Assembly (NCBI GenBank): GCA_009667805.1
Contig: CM019063.1
Location: 349,888,442 to 349,952,441, forward strand
DNA: 64,000 nt
Reading direction: 5' to 3'
Origin: Leptobrachium leishanense
Taxonomy: Eukaryota > Chordata > Amphibia > Anura > Megophryidae
Under the pieces are notes generated by a model. The model made no database searches. It was not told the DNA's origin and worked only from the letters and a program-made list of their open reading frames with translations. Every line of letters starts with the position of its first letter. Positions within the stretch are counted from its first letter, which is position 1. A program made the translations under genes and the position numbers. Below are positions 22,207 to 33,689 of the stretch, in pieces.

Positions 22207-25200
22207 ATGAAGGTACTGACATTTAAGGTTAAAGGTTTGAATCTACCCGTAAAGAGACATTCACTTTATAGGGACCTCCGCTCTCTAGATGTTGATGTAG
22301 TGTGTCTGCAGGAGACACACTTCCGCCGACTGGACCATCCCTCGTTAAACATCCCAGGGTTTGGCATACAATACCACTCTACCTATCGGTCCAAATCCAG
22401 GGGGGTGTCCATGTTAGTAAATAATAGAGTGGCCTTCCAGGCCCACCGAATAATCAAAGACACTAGAGGTAGATATGTTGTTCTTGTTTGCACAATTAAC
22501 TCGACCACGTACACGATAGTCTCTGTATACGCTCCTAACACATCCCAACCCCAATTCATAGCACATGTATTACGTAAAGTGTCAGAGATACAGACGAGTA
22601 TTCTAGTTTTGTGCGGAGATTTGAATATCTGCCTAGATCCGTCCCGGGATCGTTCGGCGTCCAACGACACTACGAAGTCGGCTACTTCCCCGAAAAAATT
22701 TCAGTTGCTTTTACAGCAATATAACTTATATGACGTATGGCGTTTGCTTCATCCCACTGAAAGGGATTATACCTTTCGCTCCCATGTTCATAATAGCTAC
22801 ACTCGCATAGACCACTTTCTACTGCCAGGCTCTGCCATATCTCAAGTGAAGGATTGTTCCATACTGCCATTAACTTGGTCTGATCATTCCCCGGTCCTAC
22901 TGACACTAGGCGACACTTATCGTTATTGCACTCGACCCCCTTGGAGACTACGGGATAACCTGTTAATGCACGAACCAGCGAAACAAGCCATCCAATTAGC
23001 ACTAACACAATATTTTAATGAGAACGTGACTCCTGACATTTGCCCTCTTATGGTCTGGCAGGCGCATAAAGCGGTCATCCGAGGGATATGTATTGACTGG
23101 GCGACTAGATTAAGGAAGATGTATGTGTCCAGACACTTGGAGATACTCACTACTTTGCAGGATTTAGATGTAAAAAATAAATTGTCCCCTTCCACCGACA
23201 CGGCTGAGGTGTTGGAGGACGCATGTAGATCACTTAGGGAACTGGAGGCTGAAGCGTATTTCCGCTCCTTGTCCCGGTTGAAATCTTCCTATTATGCCCT
23301 TCAAAATAAACCGGGTAAGCTCCTAGCCTGACAATTGAGACCCCAAAACACGTCCCAAAAAGTAGCAACCCTTAAAAGTGAACAGGGCCTGATATATAAC
23401 CCCTCAGTGATCGCCGACAACGTTGCTAAATACTATGAATCCCTATATAACCTGGTAGCTACGGATCAGGCTCATCCGCCGGCTGTATCTGCGGTAGATG
23501 ATTACCTTGATACTGTACATCTCCCGTCCCTCTCGAGTCAACAGAGGGCCATGCTCTCTTCCCCAATCAAGCAAGAAGATATATCTGATGCTATCAAAAA
23601 TCTACCTAAAAATAAATCCCCCGGTCCGGATGGACTCACCGGACACTACTACTCTACCTTCTCCTCACTTCTAGTGCCGCATCTACATGCTGGATATGAG
23701 ATAGCATGGGAGAAGGGCTCTTTCCCGGTGGATATGCTACGAGCACACAAAGTCACCCTTCCTAAGCCAGGAAAGACCCCTGATCACTGCTCATATTTTA
23801 GACCGATTTCACTCCTGAACATCGACGTTAAATTATATAGCAAAATTTTGGCCAATAGATTGCAGAGGATTTTACCCACATTGGTGGGCCTGGATCAAGT
23901 GGGTTTTTTCTCCAGGTGTCAGGGCCCTGACAGCACTAAGAAATTGGTTAACCTATTGGAGATCATGAGGCGGTCCGAATCGCCGAGTGTGATCTTGTCG
24001 TTGGACGCTGAAAAGGCCTTCGACGGGGTCAGCTGGGTGTTCTTAGACCGGGTCCTAAATAAATTTGGATTTCCATCTACATTTACAACCGCGATTCAGG
24101 CCTTGTATGATGCTCCTTCGGCTCGGGTGGTCACCTCGGGGTTTTTATCGGAGGAATTTGTGATTACTAATGAAACCCGGCAAAGGGTGCCCACTATCCC
24201 CTCTACTGTACGCACTCATATTAGAACCCCTGGCGCAAGCCATAAGACAGAATGACTATATACGCGGGGTCGAGGTAGGCCCTACAACTTACAAATTAAA
24301 TTTATATGCGGATGACATACTCCTTACACTGACGGACCCATCAGAGTCAATCCCCGCATTACAACAGGAATTAGATCTTTATAGTCAGGTCTCTTATCAT
24401 AAGGTTAATCTTTCTAAGACGCAAGCGTTGCCTATTAATATCCCAGCCAAATCACTGTCTGACCTAAGATCCCGATACACCTTCGCCTGGAAGGCAGATT
24501 ACATAATATATCTAGGGCTGCATATCGCTCGGGATGCAGAAAGTTTGTTCAAATGTAATTACATCAGGTTATTGTCTGAAGTAAAATCATTGGTATTCCA
24601 ATGGCGTAACCGAGAACTCTCTTGGCTGGGTAGGATGGCGGCGGTTAAAATGACGATCTTGCCGAAAATCTTATATGTATTCCGCTCCCTGCCACTCAAT
24701 ATTCCCAGGACATTTCTAGACACACTGCAGACAGTCCTCATGACATACATCTGGAGACGCAAACAACCTAGAGTCCCCAGAACCCTGCTTTACTACAGGA
24801 GCCGGGATGGAGACCTGAATGTTCCCTGTCTTCGAAAATACTATTGGGCTTCATGTTTAGCTTCCTTGGCGGAAATGATGCATGCCCATCCTATGCCCCA
24901 GTGGTTCACTATCGAATCCGCATACACTTCTGGACACATGTTGTCGTATCTCTTGTGGTTAAAACCGAAAGAGAGACCCCGCATAATATGCCCACTGCCC
25001 TCCACGTCTCTTTATTTGCAGATATGGGATCAGTGTAAACCTTTTCTCACCCACCACACCACAATACCAATGGCCCTGCCCCTCTCCTCATTAAGATATC
25101 TTATGCCTCATTTTAGGATACTCCCTTGGACCAGTAGAGGGGTTACTCACTTACATCAGCTGTTTGCGCCGGCTGCCATCCTGTCCTTTCAAGACCTGCA

Positions 25201-25855
25201 GGTCAAATATAAAATACTGCCTTCTATGTTTTTGTCGTATATGCGGTTGTGTTCATTTCTTAAATCGCGGGAGGTTATAGCGGGACTCAGAGACACTTTG
25301 CCACTTCTCTCAGAAGCTGAGGTTTTTTGGTTGGATCAACACTCTACCTCCAAACCAATCTCGCTCTTTTACGGTATTATTTCCACCCCACAGAGGGCAA
25401 CGAGATGGGAGTTTCAAACAGCCTGGGAACGAGACCTTGCTAAGGTCTTCACTGGTACACAATGGGCAATGGCACACACATTTGCAGACAGAGCTTCAAA
25501 ATGTGCTACATTGATAGAGACTCAGAGAAAACTGATGTACCGCTGGTACCTAACGCCCCACAGAATGAGCAAGTTTGCCCCGAATACCTCAGATCTCTGT
25601 TGGCGCTGCTCCTCAGCACCCGGCATGATGGGTCACATTTGGTGGCACTGCCCTCTGGTTGCCCCGCTTTGGAAAAACATTTCTACATTAGCCTCAGAAG
25701 CACTGGGTCACCCGGTCGTAAATTCACCGGAGATCTTACTACTGGGAATGATACACCTTCCACGCCAGCACTTGAAAATGCTTTTTATTATCGTTTCCAC
25801 AACAATGCTACTTCTGGCCAGAAACTGGAGGACTACTACAGTTCCGACGCAATGA
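22207..25855 (+). pseudogene. L1 ORF2 (endonuclease plus reverse transcriptase), broken
   Basis: ATG 22207. The APE-type endonuclease comes first (FKVKGLN, CLQETH, CGDLNI, TRIDHFLLPG, SDHSPVLL), up to about codon 240. An in-frame TGA at 23329-23331 interrupts the linker; the same frame continues with RT motifs ([29 protein letters not shown]). A one-base insertion in the A run near 24180-24186 shifts the frame, after which [11 protein letters not shown], the catalytic YADD and the thumb follow to 25855. A C-terminal Cys-rich motif (CWRCSSAPGMMGHIWWHCP) matches the L1 CCHC region. Two lesions make it inactive. It resembles frog L1 lineages more than mammalian L1, but the subfamily is not assigned. 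Confidence 0.93.
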
Positions 25856-25926
25856 CAACTTATTGTTCTATTGGATCAGTATCGAACATTTGATACCAAA
25901 GCAACTGCAGACTGTGGCCAACGCCC

Positions 25927-26798
25927 TGTCACGTTCCATGCTGGCATACCTGTCTTCCTGCCCTCTGTATTTGTATATTGTGTTTATTCCCTTGTGTTTC
26001 GGTTGCTGCCAATTCCTGGGTGGCTTCCCAGGGGTTAATTGGTGTTCTGTGTGCTGCTCACCTGTTTACCCTTGCCTTGATTCCCCTGACTATATTAGAG
26101 CAATGTACCTATAGGACATTGCTGGGTCATTTTTCCTTTGCCTGGTCTCCTTGCGTCCTGTGTCCTGAGAGCTCCTTGCTGTGTTCCTGATATTCGCCGT
26201 TTGTTCATCCTTGTTCAGTTTTTGCCTCTTATATTTCTGTTCCAGTTTATGTCAGTTCCTTCTGTGTATTTAGTTCTGTCTATTGCTGTATTTTGTTTTG
26301 CTGTTTATGTTCCATTCAGATTCCCCGGTTACTGATTTTGGCTTGGCTGACTTCCCTTCTGGTTCTGATTCCTGTATCCTATATGACGTACTTTCTCTGG
26401 TTATGACCTTTGGCTTTCCTCTATGTGACTCCTCTATATTATATTCCTTGTCAGTACCGTTTCCAAGAAACCCTGTCATCTGCATACAACAAAAGACTCT
26501 GTACGGCTTCAAGGTAATACTTTCCTTTAGATTAGATCCGGCTATCCTAAAGACCGGCCTTTCAGTGCAGGGAATCTTTGGTATTGCCGTACAGAGGTCT
26601 TTTGTTAACCCTGTGTTGCTTTCATCTGTCCTTGCAGTTTACAGTGCATCTCTGCATATAGGGGCTTCTCTCAGGAACCTTGACCTCACCTTCCTGCGAG
26701 TTATATTCATAGGGTTATATATTTACAGACCGACCACTTCCAAGGATCGGAGGGCAAGTATAGGGTGGTGCGTGCCTGGTGGTACTGCCACCGTGACA
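25927..26798. repeat. Solo gypsy LTR in the L1 3' UTR
   Basis: Begins TGTCACG and ends CGTGACA with the 5-bp duplication CGCCC on both sides (25922-25926, 26799-26803). 872 bp with no internal coding region, so it is an LTR-LTR recombination product. Its 3' part (CCAAGGATCGGAGGG) resembles the LTR at 4236-4940, so it belongs to a related but distinct gypsy subfamily. Confidence 0.92.
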
Positions 26799-27239
26799 CG
26801 CCCTCCCAAAAAAGATCCCTGGGTGATTTGGGACATTCACAAGTTGTATAAGGCATGTGGCCTATAATGGGAATCGTTGTACAGGGAGAAAATGGGCCCT
26901 TCCACACTTCGTATGATGCCTTTGAGACCCTCCTCTTCTACTTTATATGCCTCATCCATCCGACGCCAACAGGATGATTTTGTTCATATGTGAAATTGCC
27001 CTTCCTTATTTCCCCCTCCCTTTCCACCCCTTCCCATGGATTTTATTTGCTTTTCTTTTGCACCTTCCCCCCCTTTTTATTTTTATTTTTTTTATTTGAA
27101 TTTTTTTTTTTCTTCTTTGGTTTTGTTTTTCATTACAACGGAAATTGAGAGTTTCATTAACACGCCATAAGAAGAATGTTTGTTGTTGTCTAACCCTCTC
27201 AATAAAAATTATTGAAACAAAAAAAAAAGGCACTTAGTG

Positions 27240-27577
27240 TATCAATATATAACCACAAAAGTTCTGGTGGTCATAAAGTGTAGATAGAAAAAAATATGCA
27301 ATGTTGTTTATCTGAATTTTAACAAAATTTTTATTTTTTTTACACGTTTTTAGTTTTTTTTTTAAAATCTTTACTTATACACATAATAATGATATATTTT
27401 GAATCTGTGGAGTCTGCTGAAAAAAGGATATATAATTTGTCTGGGTCATATAATAAAACTTGACTTCAAATCACATTTAAACATGAGGAGCACAAAAAGG
27501 TAAAAATTAGCTCAGCACACAGCGGTGAAATGCCTCAGCAGTGAAAGGGTTAAAAGCCTCCACACAACAAATAATAA
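27240..27577. other. AT-rich flank right of the L1
   Basis: Continuation of the DNA seen left of the L1. No gene seen. Confidence 0.6.
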
Positions 27578-27669
27578 ACTTTATAGTTGCAGAAGACATT
27601 TACACATCCCAGCAATTCAGAGTTCTATGAATTGCTGGGATGTGTAAATGACTTATGCAATTATAAAAT
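27578..27669. repeat. 92-nt hairpin with a 23-bp perfect stem
   Basis: Arms 27597-27619 and 27628-27650 (CATTTACACATCCCAGCAAT and complement) pair perfectly over 23 bp with an 8-nt loop. Pairing continues outward about 19 more positions with three mismatches and one G-U. Most likely a tiny MITE. The shape is also that of a MITE-derived microRNA precursor, without further evidence. Confidence 0.7.
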
Positions 27670-27959
27670 GTGTTTGTGTGTGTCCAAACATTTTACACAT
27701 GAATGTATGCACTAGATGCAAAATAACTCCACCAAAATATGACAAAAATATCTTAAAAATTTGAATGTGGATTAATTTAAATTCATGATATTAATTTAAT
27801 AAAGTCTATACAAAATTAATACAGTTATACAAATTGTTGGGGGAAAAAGTCATTATCGGTGTCGTTCCAAAATTTTCATTTCGGAGCATCACTAATATAT
27901 ATTACACACACCAGACACATGTATACACAGTGTATATATAGTTATATATAGAAAGGCCC

Positions 27960-30365
27960 CACGCCGCCAGCTTCAGCCCTGGCACACCCTCCAGACGTGC
28001 TACCTGCAAAGATGCTCCCGCACTGCAGAGCGTGCCTGGAGGAAATCCCGATCTGAAGCTGATTTTGTTCACTTCAAGTTTATTCTGCGGTCATACACCT
28101 CTGCCCTTCACTTGGCCAGACAATCCTTCTTCTCATCGCTTATATCTACACTAAGAGAAGAAATCCGGGACCCAGGCAGCTGCAGCTTATAAGTTTATTC
28201 ACAGGGGTAACATCTCTCCGCCAAGGAACAGTGACGTTTCGGCCACAATCGGCCTTAATCATAAGGTATGATAAGGTATCATAAGGTATGATTAAGGCCG
28301 ATTGTGGCCGAAACGTCACTGTTCCTTGGTGGAGAGATGGTGGAGAGATGTTACCCCTGTGAATAAATTTATAAGCTGCAGCTGCCTGGGTCCCGGACTT
28401 CTTCTCTTCGTGCTATTTGTGAAGGGGGTTTTGGCCCTCCCACTCCTGGAGACCTGGCGCTTGGCTTGTGGGCTCCCAGCAGTGGTGGTTACGGCGCCTT
28501 CGGATCACCTTATATCTACATTGTCCTCCAACCCTAAATGACTCTGGTCCACCTTCAACACCCTCCTCTACCCACCCGCACCTCCCCCCTCATCTGCCTT
28601 CAGCGCTCAAGACCTGGCAGATTTCTTCCTCAATAAAACTCTAACTATCAGAAGCAACATGCCAACACAAGATAGTTATCTGCCACCTCCACTCCCAGAA
28701 ACCCCCTCTGCTACCCTCTGCCGCTTCCTCCCAGCCACTGAGGAGGAAGTCACTTCCTTACTGTCCTCCTCACATCTCACCATGTGCCCGCTTGACCCCA
28801 TTCCCTCACATCTAATTCCTCCCCTCTCCTCCTCCCTCACCCCTGCTCTCACACACATCTTCAACCTATCTCTCTCCACTGGCTCCTTCCCATCTGCCTT
28901 CAAACACGCGCTAGTTACCCCTTTACTAAAGAAACCATCCCTTGATCCCAACTCTCCATCCAACTACCGCCCTGTATCCCTGCTTCCCTTCACATCTAAG
29001 CTCTTAGAAAAACTAGTCTGCAACCGCCTATCCCTCTTCCTGTCCTCCAATTCCCTACTTGACCCCCTGCAATCAGGTTTCCGTCCCCTACACTCAACTG
29101 AAACTGCCCTCACCAAAGTAATCAACGACCTCCTAACTGCTAAAAAACACGGACACTATTCTATCCTCATCCTGCTTGACCTCTCGGGCTGCTTTTGACA
29201 CTGTTGACCACCCCCTCCTTCTGCAGACCCTCAGCGCTCTTTGTCTCTGTGACACTGCACTCCCTTGGGTTGACTCCTATTTATCCAACAGGTCCTGCTC
29301 TGTGTCCTTTGCTGGTAACTCCTCCTCTTCATTGCCTCTATCTGTTGGTGTACCTCAAGGCTCTGTCCTTGGTCCTCTGCTCTTTTCCATCTACACCTCC
29401 TTCCTGGGCAAAATCATTAATAGCTTTGGCATCAATTATCACCTGTATGCTGATGACACTCAGATCTACCTCTCTACCCCTGATCTCTCTCCCCCTGTCC
29501 TTTCCAAAGTCAGCGACTGTTTATCTGGCATCTCCTCCTGGATGGCCTCCCACCACCTAAAGATTAACATGTCTAAGACTGAGCTCCTACTAATTCCTCC
29601 TTCTAATGCCTCTCCAACTCCTGACTTTTCTATCACGGTGGAGGGTATCATGATCTCCCCATCAAACCAGGTTCTGTGTCTTGGAGTTACACTTGACTCT
29701 GTTCTTTCCTTCATCCCCCACATCCAGTCTCTTTCCTCCTCCTGCTGATACCAACTACGTAATATTTCCAGAATTCGGCCATTTCTTACCGCTGTCACCA
29801 CTAAACAACTAATTCATGCCCTGGTAATCTCCCGACTTGACTATTGCAATAATCTCTTATCCGGCCTCCCTCTCTCCCGCCTCTCCCCCCTACAATCCAT
29901 CCTGAATGCCTCCACCAGGCTAATCCACCTCACCCGCCGCTCTGTCTCTGCTGCTCCCCTCTGCGAGTCCCTTCACTGGCTCCCCATCCACTGCAGAATT
30001 AAGTTCAAAATCCTTACCCTGACCTACAAAACCCTCACTAACTCAGCTCCCCTCAACCTGTCCTCACTAATCACCAAATACACCCCAGCCCGCTCCCTAA
30101 GGTCAAACAGTGACCTATGCCTAGCTTCTCCCCGCATCACCTCTTCCCATGATAGACTGCAGGACTTCTCACGCGCAGCCCCCATTCTCTGGAACGCTCT
30201 CCCTCGTACGGTCAGACGTTCCCCTAATTTCTTTTCCTTCAAACGCTCCCTTAAAATGTTTCCTATTCAGAGAAGCCTACCACCCAACTCACTGACGCAA
30301 CCATCAATTATTCTCACCTTGCAGTCCTCTCCTCCTGTTTCCAACCCCAACCCTTCTAGATTGTG
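27960..30365 (+). pseudogene. L2 ORF2 reverse transcriptase remnant
   Basis: Left of the PLE insert the frame reads the linker upstream of RT (RSEADFVHFKF, SYTSALHLARQSFFSSL) and continues across it (STLSSNPK, a stop near 28539, then TFNTLLYPP). The RT domain follows with [62 protein letters not shown] and the catalytic YADD in [11 protein letters not shown]. An extra G near 29185-29190 shifts the frame between LLDLSG and FDTVD. A stop at 29746-29748 interrupts, but the same frame continues to the usual L2 C-terminus (SRLDYCNNLLSGLP, SLHWLPI, AAPILWNALP). The endonuclease is missing. Clearly dead. Confidence 0.92.
28151..28508. mobile_element. PLE fold-back insertion in the L2 LINE
   Basis: Flanked by the 12-bp duplication CTTATATCTACA (28139-28150 and 28509-28520). 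The left part (about 28155-28260) is the reverse complement of the right part (about 28285-28395). At the centre GATTAAGGCCGATTGTGGCC then GAAACGTC is a degenerate hammerhead (TGATTA for TGATGA). No coding region remains. This is the terminal repeat of a Penelope-like element in inverted configuration. Confidence 0.82.
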
Positions 30366-30513
30366 AGTTCCTACTGGAATAGGGCCCTCATCTCCTCCAG
30401 TACTGTTTGTCTAATGTTGTTCAATGTATTGTAACCCTGTCTGCACTGTGCCTATTGTACAGTGCTGTGGAATATGCTTTCGCTTTATAAATAAAGAATA
30501 ATAATAATAAAAA

Positions 30514-31153
30514 GTCATTTTTGGTATCGGTTTTCGACCAAGCTCATCGTGCATTTTCGGTATCGGTTTCGGTCCATCACTAGATCTAACACAAAGCTTC
30601 CAAAATAGCTAAGATTTTGGTAAATTTTTTTAATAAGGGGGGGCTGATGACGGGTTAGCCCCCCTTACAATAATTGTTAATATTTCTTCTTCTATGTGTG
30701 ATCTAATAGAGATGTGCATGGCTGAAAATTTTGTTTTGTTTAATTTTAAAATAATTTTGTTTTCGGAATTTAATTGCTATTTTCGTTTCGTTTACGATTG
30801 ATTTGAAATTTCATATCGATTCGAATTTAGAATTTCAAATTGATAGTTGACATATCAATTTGATAGTTGATATCAATTCTAATTTTGGATCACTAAATAA
30901 TACCCCAATTAATCAAATTTTGCTATTAAAAGACAAGCTAGGGTTAAATATTAAGATGTGTAACAGATTTAGTATTTGAGTCAAATTAAACAGTGAAACG
31001 AAAATAATTTGTTTCAAAAAGTCGTTTGCTGACTATTACTTGTATTGTAAGTTAAGATCAATTCGATAGTTGATCTCAACTTGAATTTTCCACCATAGCT
31101 TTCAATGTTAAAAAAATCCCCGTGTTTAACTGTTAATTAAATATATCTTAAAG
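30514..31153. other. AT-rich stretch with hAT-like terminus fragments
   Basis: GGTTTCGGTCCATCACTAGA near 30566-30586 and TTTCGGAGCATCACTAATAT near 27879-27898 look like ends of elements with TAGTGATGC-type termini. TAGAGATGTGCATGGC near 30708 is similar. No gene seen. Confidence 0.4.
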
Positions 31154-31499
31154 CATTTATTATTTTCAATTGCAGCAAACAGACATTTTTTTAAATTTAT
31201 TTGTTAGGATTTTTACTTGCAGGTACTGTCCAAGGTCTAAAAGTGAAACGTTATTAATCTATTTCACAAGTGGAAGTGTCCATGGTCTGACACAATGTAA
31301 TGTACCAATTGCTGAGCGCACACAGACTGTAAGAAAATAATCCAGCTGCATGCATTCAGCAAAGAAAAACAGACCTCATTATTACATTTAAAATAAGTCA
31401 GGAAGCCTAAACTTTCACCCAAAAAATCCCGAAAAATGACCAAAAAATCCTAACAAATAAATAAAAAGGCTGTTTGCTGCAATTGAAAATAATAAATGA
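31154..31499. mobile_element. Small inverted-repeat element (about 345 bp)
   Basis: CATTTATTATTTTCAATTGC at 31154 reappears as reverse complement ending at 31499; arms match for about 65 bp. No coding sequence. Its right end abuts an L1 RT fragment. Confidence 0.7.
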
Positions 31500-31504
31500 G
31501 ATGT

Positions 31505-31890
31505 AAAATTGTATGCCAAAATTTTAGCGAACAGGGTGGCAGGCTTGCTTCCAATGTTTATTGGTACGGACAAGGTGGGGTTTATTAAAGGAAGACAAGG
31601 GCCTCACAATACTAAAAAATTGATGGACGTAATAAATGTGATTCAGGCTGATCGCCTCCCTAGTGTGCTGTTGGCTTTGGATGCCAAAAAAGCGTTTGAT
31701 AGGGTGGTTTCTGCGTAAAGTGTACTGAAATTTGGCTTTCCTGACTCGATGTTGAAGGGCATCTTTGCGCTTTATGCTGCCCTGCCAGCATCGGTGTTGA
31801 CTGTGGGTTTTTTGTCGGAACGCTTTAAAATTTGTAATGGGACCCGACAGGGCTGCCCTTTGTCTCCATTATTTTATTTTTTTTGCATTC
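31505..31890 (+). pseudogene. L1-type RT fragment
   Basis: Encodes KLYAKILANRV, DKVGFIKGRQGP, LLALDAKKAFDRV, then after a stop FGFPDSMLKGI, FKICNGTRQGCPLSPL. Truncated on both sides: the endonuclease upstream and YADD downstream are absent. It aligns with 23830-24220 of the larger L1 but is clearly diverged. Confidence 0.88.
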
Positions 31891-31902
31891 AAAAGATACT
31901 AG

Positions 31903-32102
31903 AACACCATTCCGTGAGAAAATATGTGCATATATGTATAAACTCACATGGCTCAGAGCCTGTGTAGTAAGCAATGGCTCGGTATACACCCCACATTTAC
32001 ACCTGAGGCGTGTATACCAAGCCAGTGCTTACTACACAGGCTCTGAGCCATGTGAGTTTATACATACAGTATATGCACATATTTTCTCACGGAATAGTGT
32101 TG
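31903..32102. mobile_element. Near-perfect 200-bp palindrome (MITE-like)
   Basis: Arms from ATTCCGTGAGAAAATATGTG to its complement ending 32102, including GTATAAACTCACATGGCTCA, with a short centre. It interrupts the end of the L1 fragment. Confidence 0.75.
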
Positions 32103-32747
32103 CAGTATCACGCTATGAGTTTTCCATTTGTATATTTATGTGCATAATCCCTTACAAGAATTCGTGAAGATGGGATGGGATCACCCTTGAAAAGGACCCA
32201 CTGCTGAAGTATTGAGCCTTAACCCCTTAGGCTCTGATCCACATGAGTGGTCATTTGCTTTCACTTTATTGGGCACCATTGTGTTATCTTGTTACGCTAT
32301 GTATATGTTTTTCTGTTTTCTTTTTAATGTATGTGAGAACATTGGTATCCAGCTATTACCCTGTTGAATATCAACTCCATATCTATTCTGGTAAAACCTT
32401 TACGTATATACACGTTTGAGGTGTTGATATATCTTTGTATAATAATTGTGTTTTGAGATATACATGTTCATTTGTTCTTCACATTCTGTGGGCTATAAAG
32501 GCGCTTTCCTATTCTTTGTGTGATGTATCTTATCCAAGGGTTTTGTAGGGAAATTCCCTTTATTAGGAGTTAGCTGCCATATAGAACATTGTCTGTGGGG
32601 ATTCATTTACTAACCCAGCGCCCTTTTTTGCTTTGTTCATTTCTTATTTAAAAAATTTGCTATATAATGAATTACATTTAGAACGACCTTCGTATCGTAA
32701 ACATTTAACGGTGAACACCATCATCCATTGAATGTCTCCAACATTGT
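32103..32747. other. Non-coding stretch
   Basis: Near 32105-32230 the style (GATGGGATCACCCTTGAAAA) suggests a repeat fragment. No gene seen. Confidence 0.5.
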
Positions 32748-32873
32748 GGCCCATATTACATACTTGGTGCTAACTTAACCATGTTGTAAACTTCCCAGAG
32801 CCATTATAGCCTAAGGAGGTTTTAAGTTTACAACAGCTCTGGTTAAGTTAGCACCAAGTATGTAATATGTGTG
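32748..32873. mobile_element. Palindromic MITE, copy 1
   Basis: GGCCCATATTACATACTTGG at the left is mirrored by CCAAGTATGTAATATG at the right, and the interior GTTTACAACAGCTCTGGTTA repeats in inverse. The second copy is at 38663-38793. Confidence 0.8.
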
Positions 32874-32917
32874 TTTATCCTAAACAAAAGATAAATCCAG
32901 GTAAAGTATCCATGTAA

Positions 32918-32978
32918 TTGGGCAGACTAGATGGGCCGAAAGGTTCTTATCTGCCGACATTTTTCTATGTTTCTATGT
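32918..32978 (+). repeat. Retroposon 3' tail with TTTCTATG repeats
   Basis: GGGCAGACTAGATGGGCCGA followed by TTTTTCTATGTTTCTATG resembles 3' ends of CR1/L2-type LINEs or SINEs common in amphibians. From memory of the family; not verified. Confidence 0.45.
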
Positions 32979-33119
32979 GCGTTAAATTAGTTATCAGTCA
33001 AGCCTTACATACCCAACGTTATCACTCCGATGTAATGTACGAAACATATTCCATAATACTCAGTTGATTATAAATATATATAAGTACATGAGTCTTCAAG
33101 ATACAGTCCAATGTGTGAT

Positions 33120-33540
33120 ACTTATAACATGAGGGGAAATAACCAAAAATATAAAGAAAGGATGAGAAAAAAAAGGGGGGGAAGGGGGAGGAAGGGTGAT
33201 AGATGTAGAATTTAGTATAATAGAGAAGAGCATTTGAGAAAGAGTGAAGAAGAAGAAGTGGGGGGGAGGGCGGGAGAGTGTATCGGAAAAGGTCAATGAG
33301 ATCGGTGGGCAGGGGTCAAGTCCTGGGAACAAAAAAGTGAGGGAACTCACCCACGAATTCCACAACCCCTATTACCTGAAGAAAAAATATATATATCACG
33401 AGTATAGCAGTACATGTGATCAGGGCAGCCATCAGAAATGATGGGGCCCCTTACTAAACCTCACGATGGGGCCCCCCGGCTCTCCCTCAAACTCTAACCG
33501 CTTTTCTCCCCTTCAAAAAAAAGGACATAACATAGCACCA
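33120..33540. other. Purine-rich stretch and repeat fragments
   Basis: 33160-33290 is strongly G/A-rich. 33388-33412 (ATCACGAGTATAGCAGT) is shared with 62430-62450. No gene seen. Confidence 0.5.
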
Positions 33541-33670
33541 CAGCAATAAAACTCCCAGTAATGTGCAGTGTGTATGAGCGTATCACAGAATCCACAGCAA
33601 TAAAACTCACAGTAATGTGCGGTGTGTATGAAGGTATCACAGAATCCACAGCAATAAATCTCACAGTAAC
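33541..33670 (+). repeat. 54-bp tandem repeat, three units
   Basis: CAGCAATAAA recurs at 33541, 33595 and 33649. Units contain CACAGAATCCACAGCAATAA, the reverse-complement relative of the 47-bp satellite at 5044-5306. Confidence 0.85.
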
Positions 33671-33689
33671 GGGCTGTATATGATGGCCT

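Larger units (their letters stand above)
20266..27223 (+). mobile_element. Full-length L1-type LINE with two nested insertions
   Basis: Bounded by the 16-bp duplication AAAAAGGCACTTAGTG. It starts GAGGGGCGTGGCCAGC, has a GC-rich 5' UTR, ORF1, ORF2 and a 3' UTR ending AATAAAAATTATTGAAACAA plus A-tail. It contains a 416-bp Harbinger-like MITE (20679-21094) and an 872-bp solo gypsy LTR (25927-26798), leaving roughly 5.7 kb of L1 sequence. Both ORFs are broken. Confidence 0.95.
27955..30513 (+). mobile_element. 5'-truncated L2-type LINE
   Basis: Coding remnants start near 27960 and end with the characteristic tail TGGAATATGCTTTCGCTTTA..AATAAAGAATAATAATAATA. The element is split by a 358-bp PLE fold-back at 28151-28508 that carries a 12-bp target duplication. 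Confidence 0.9.
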
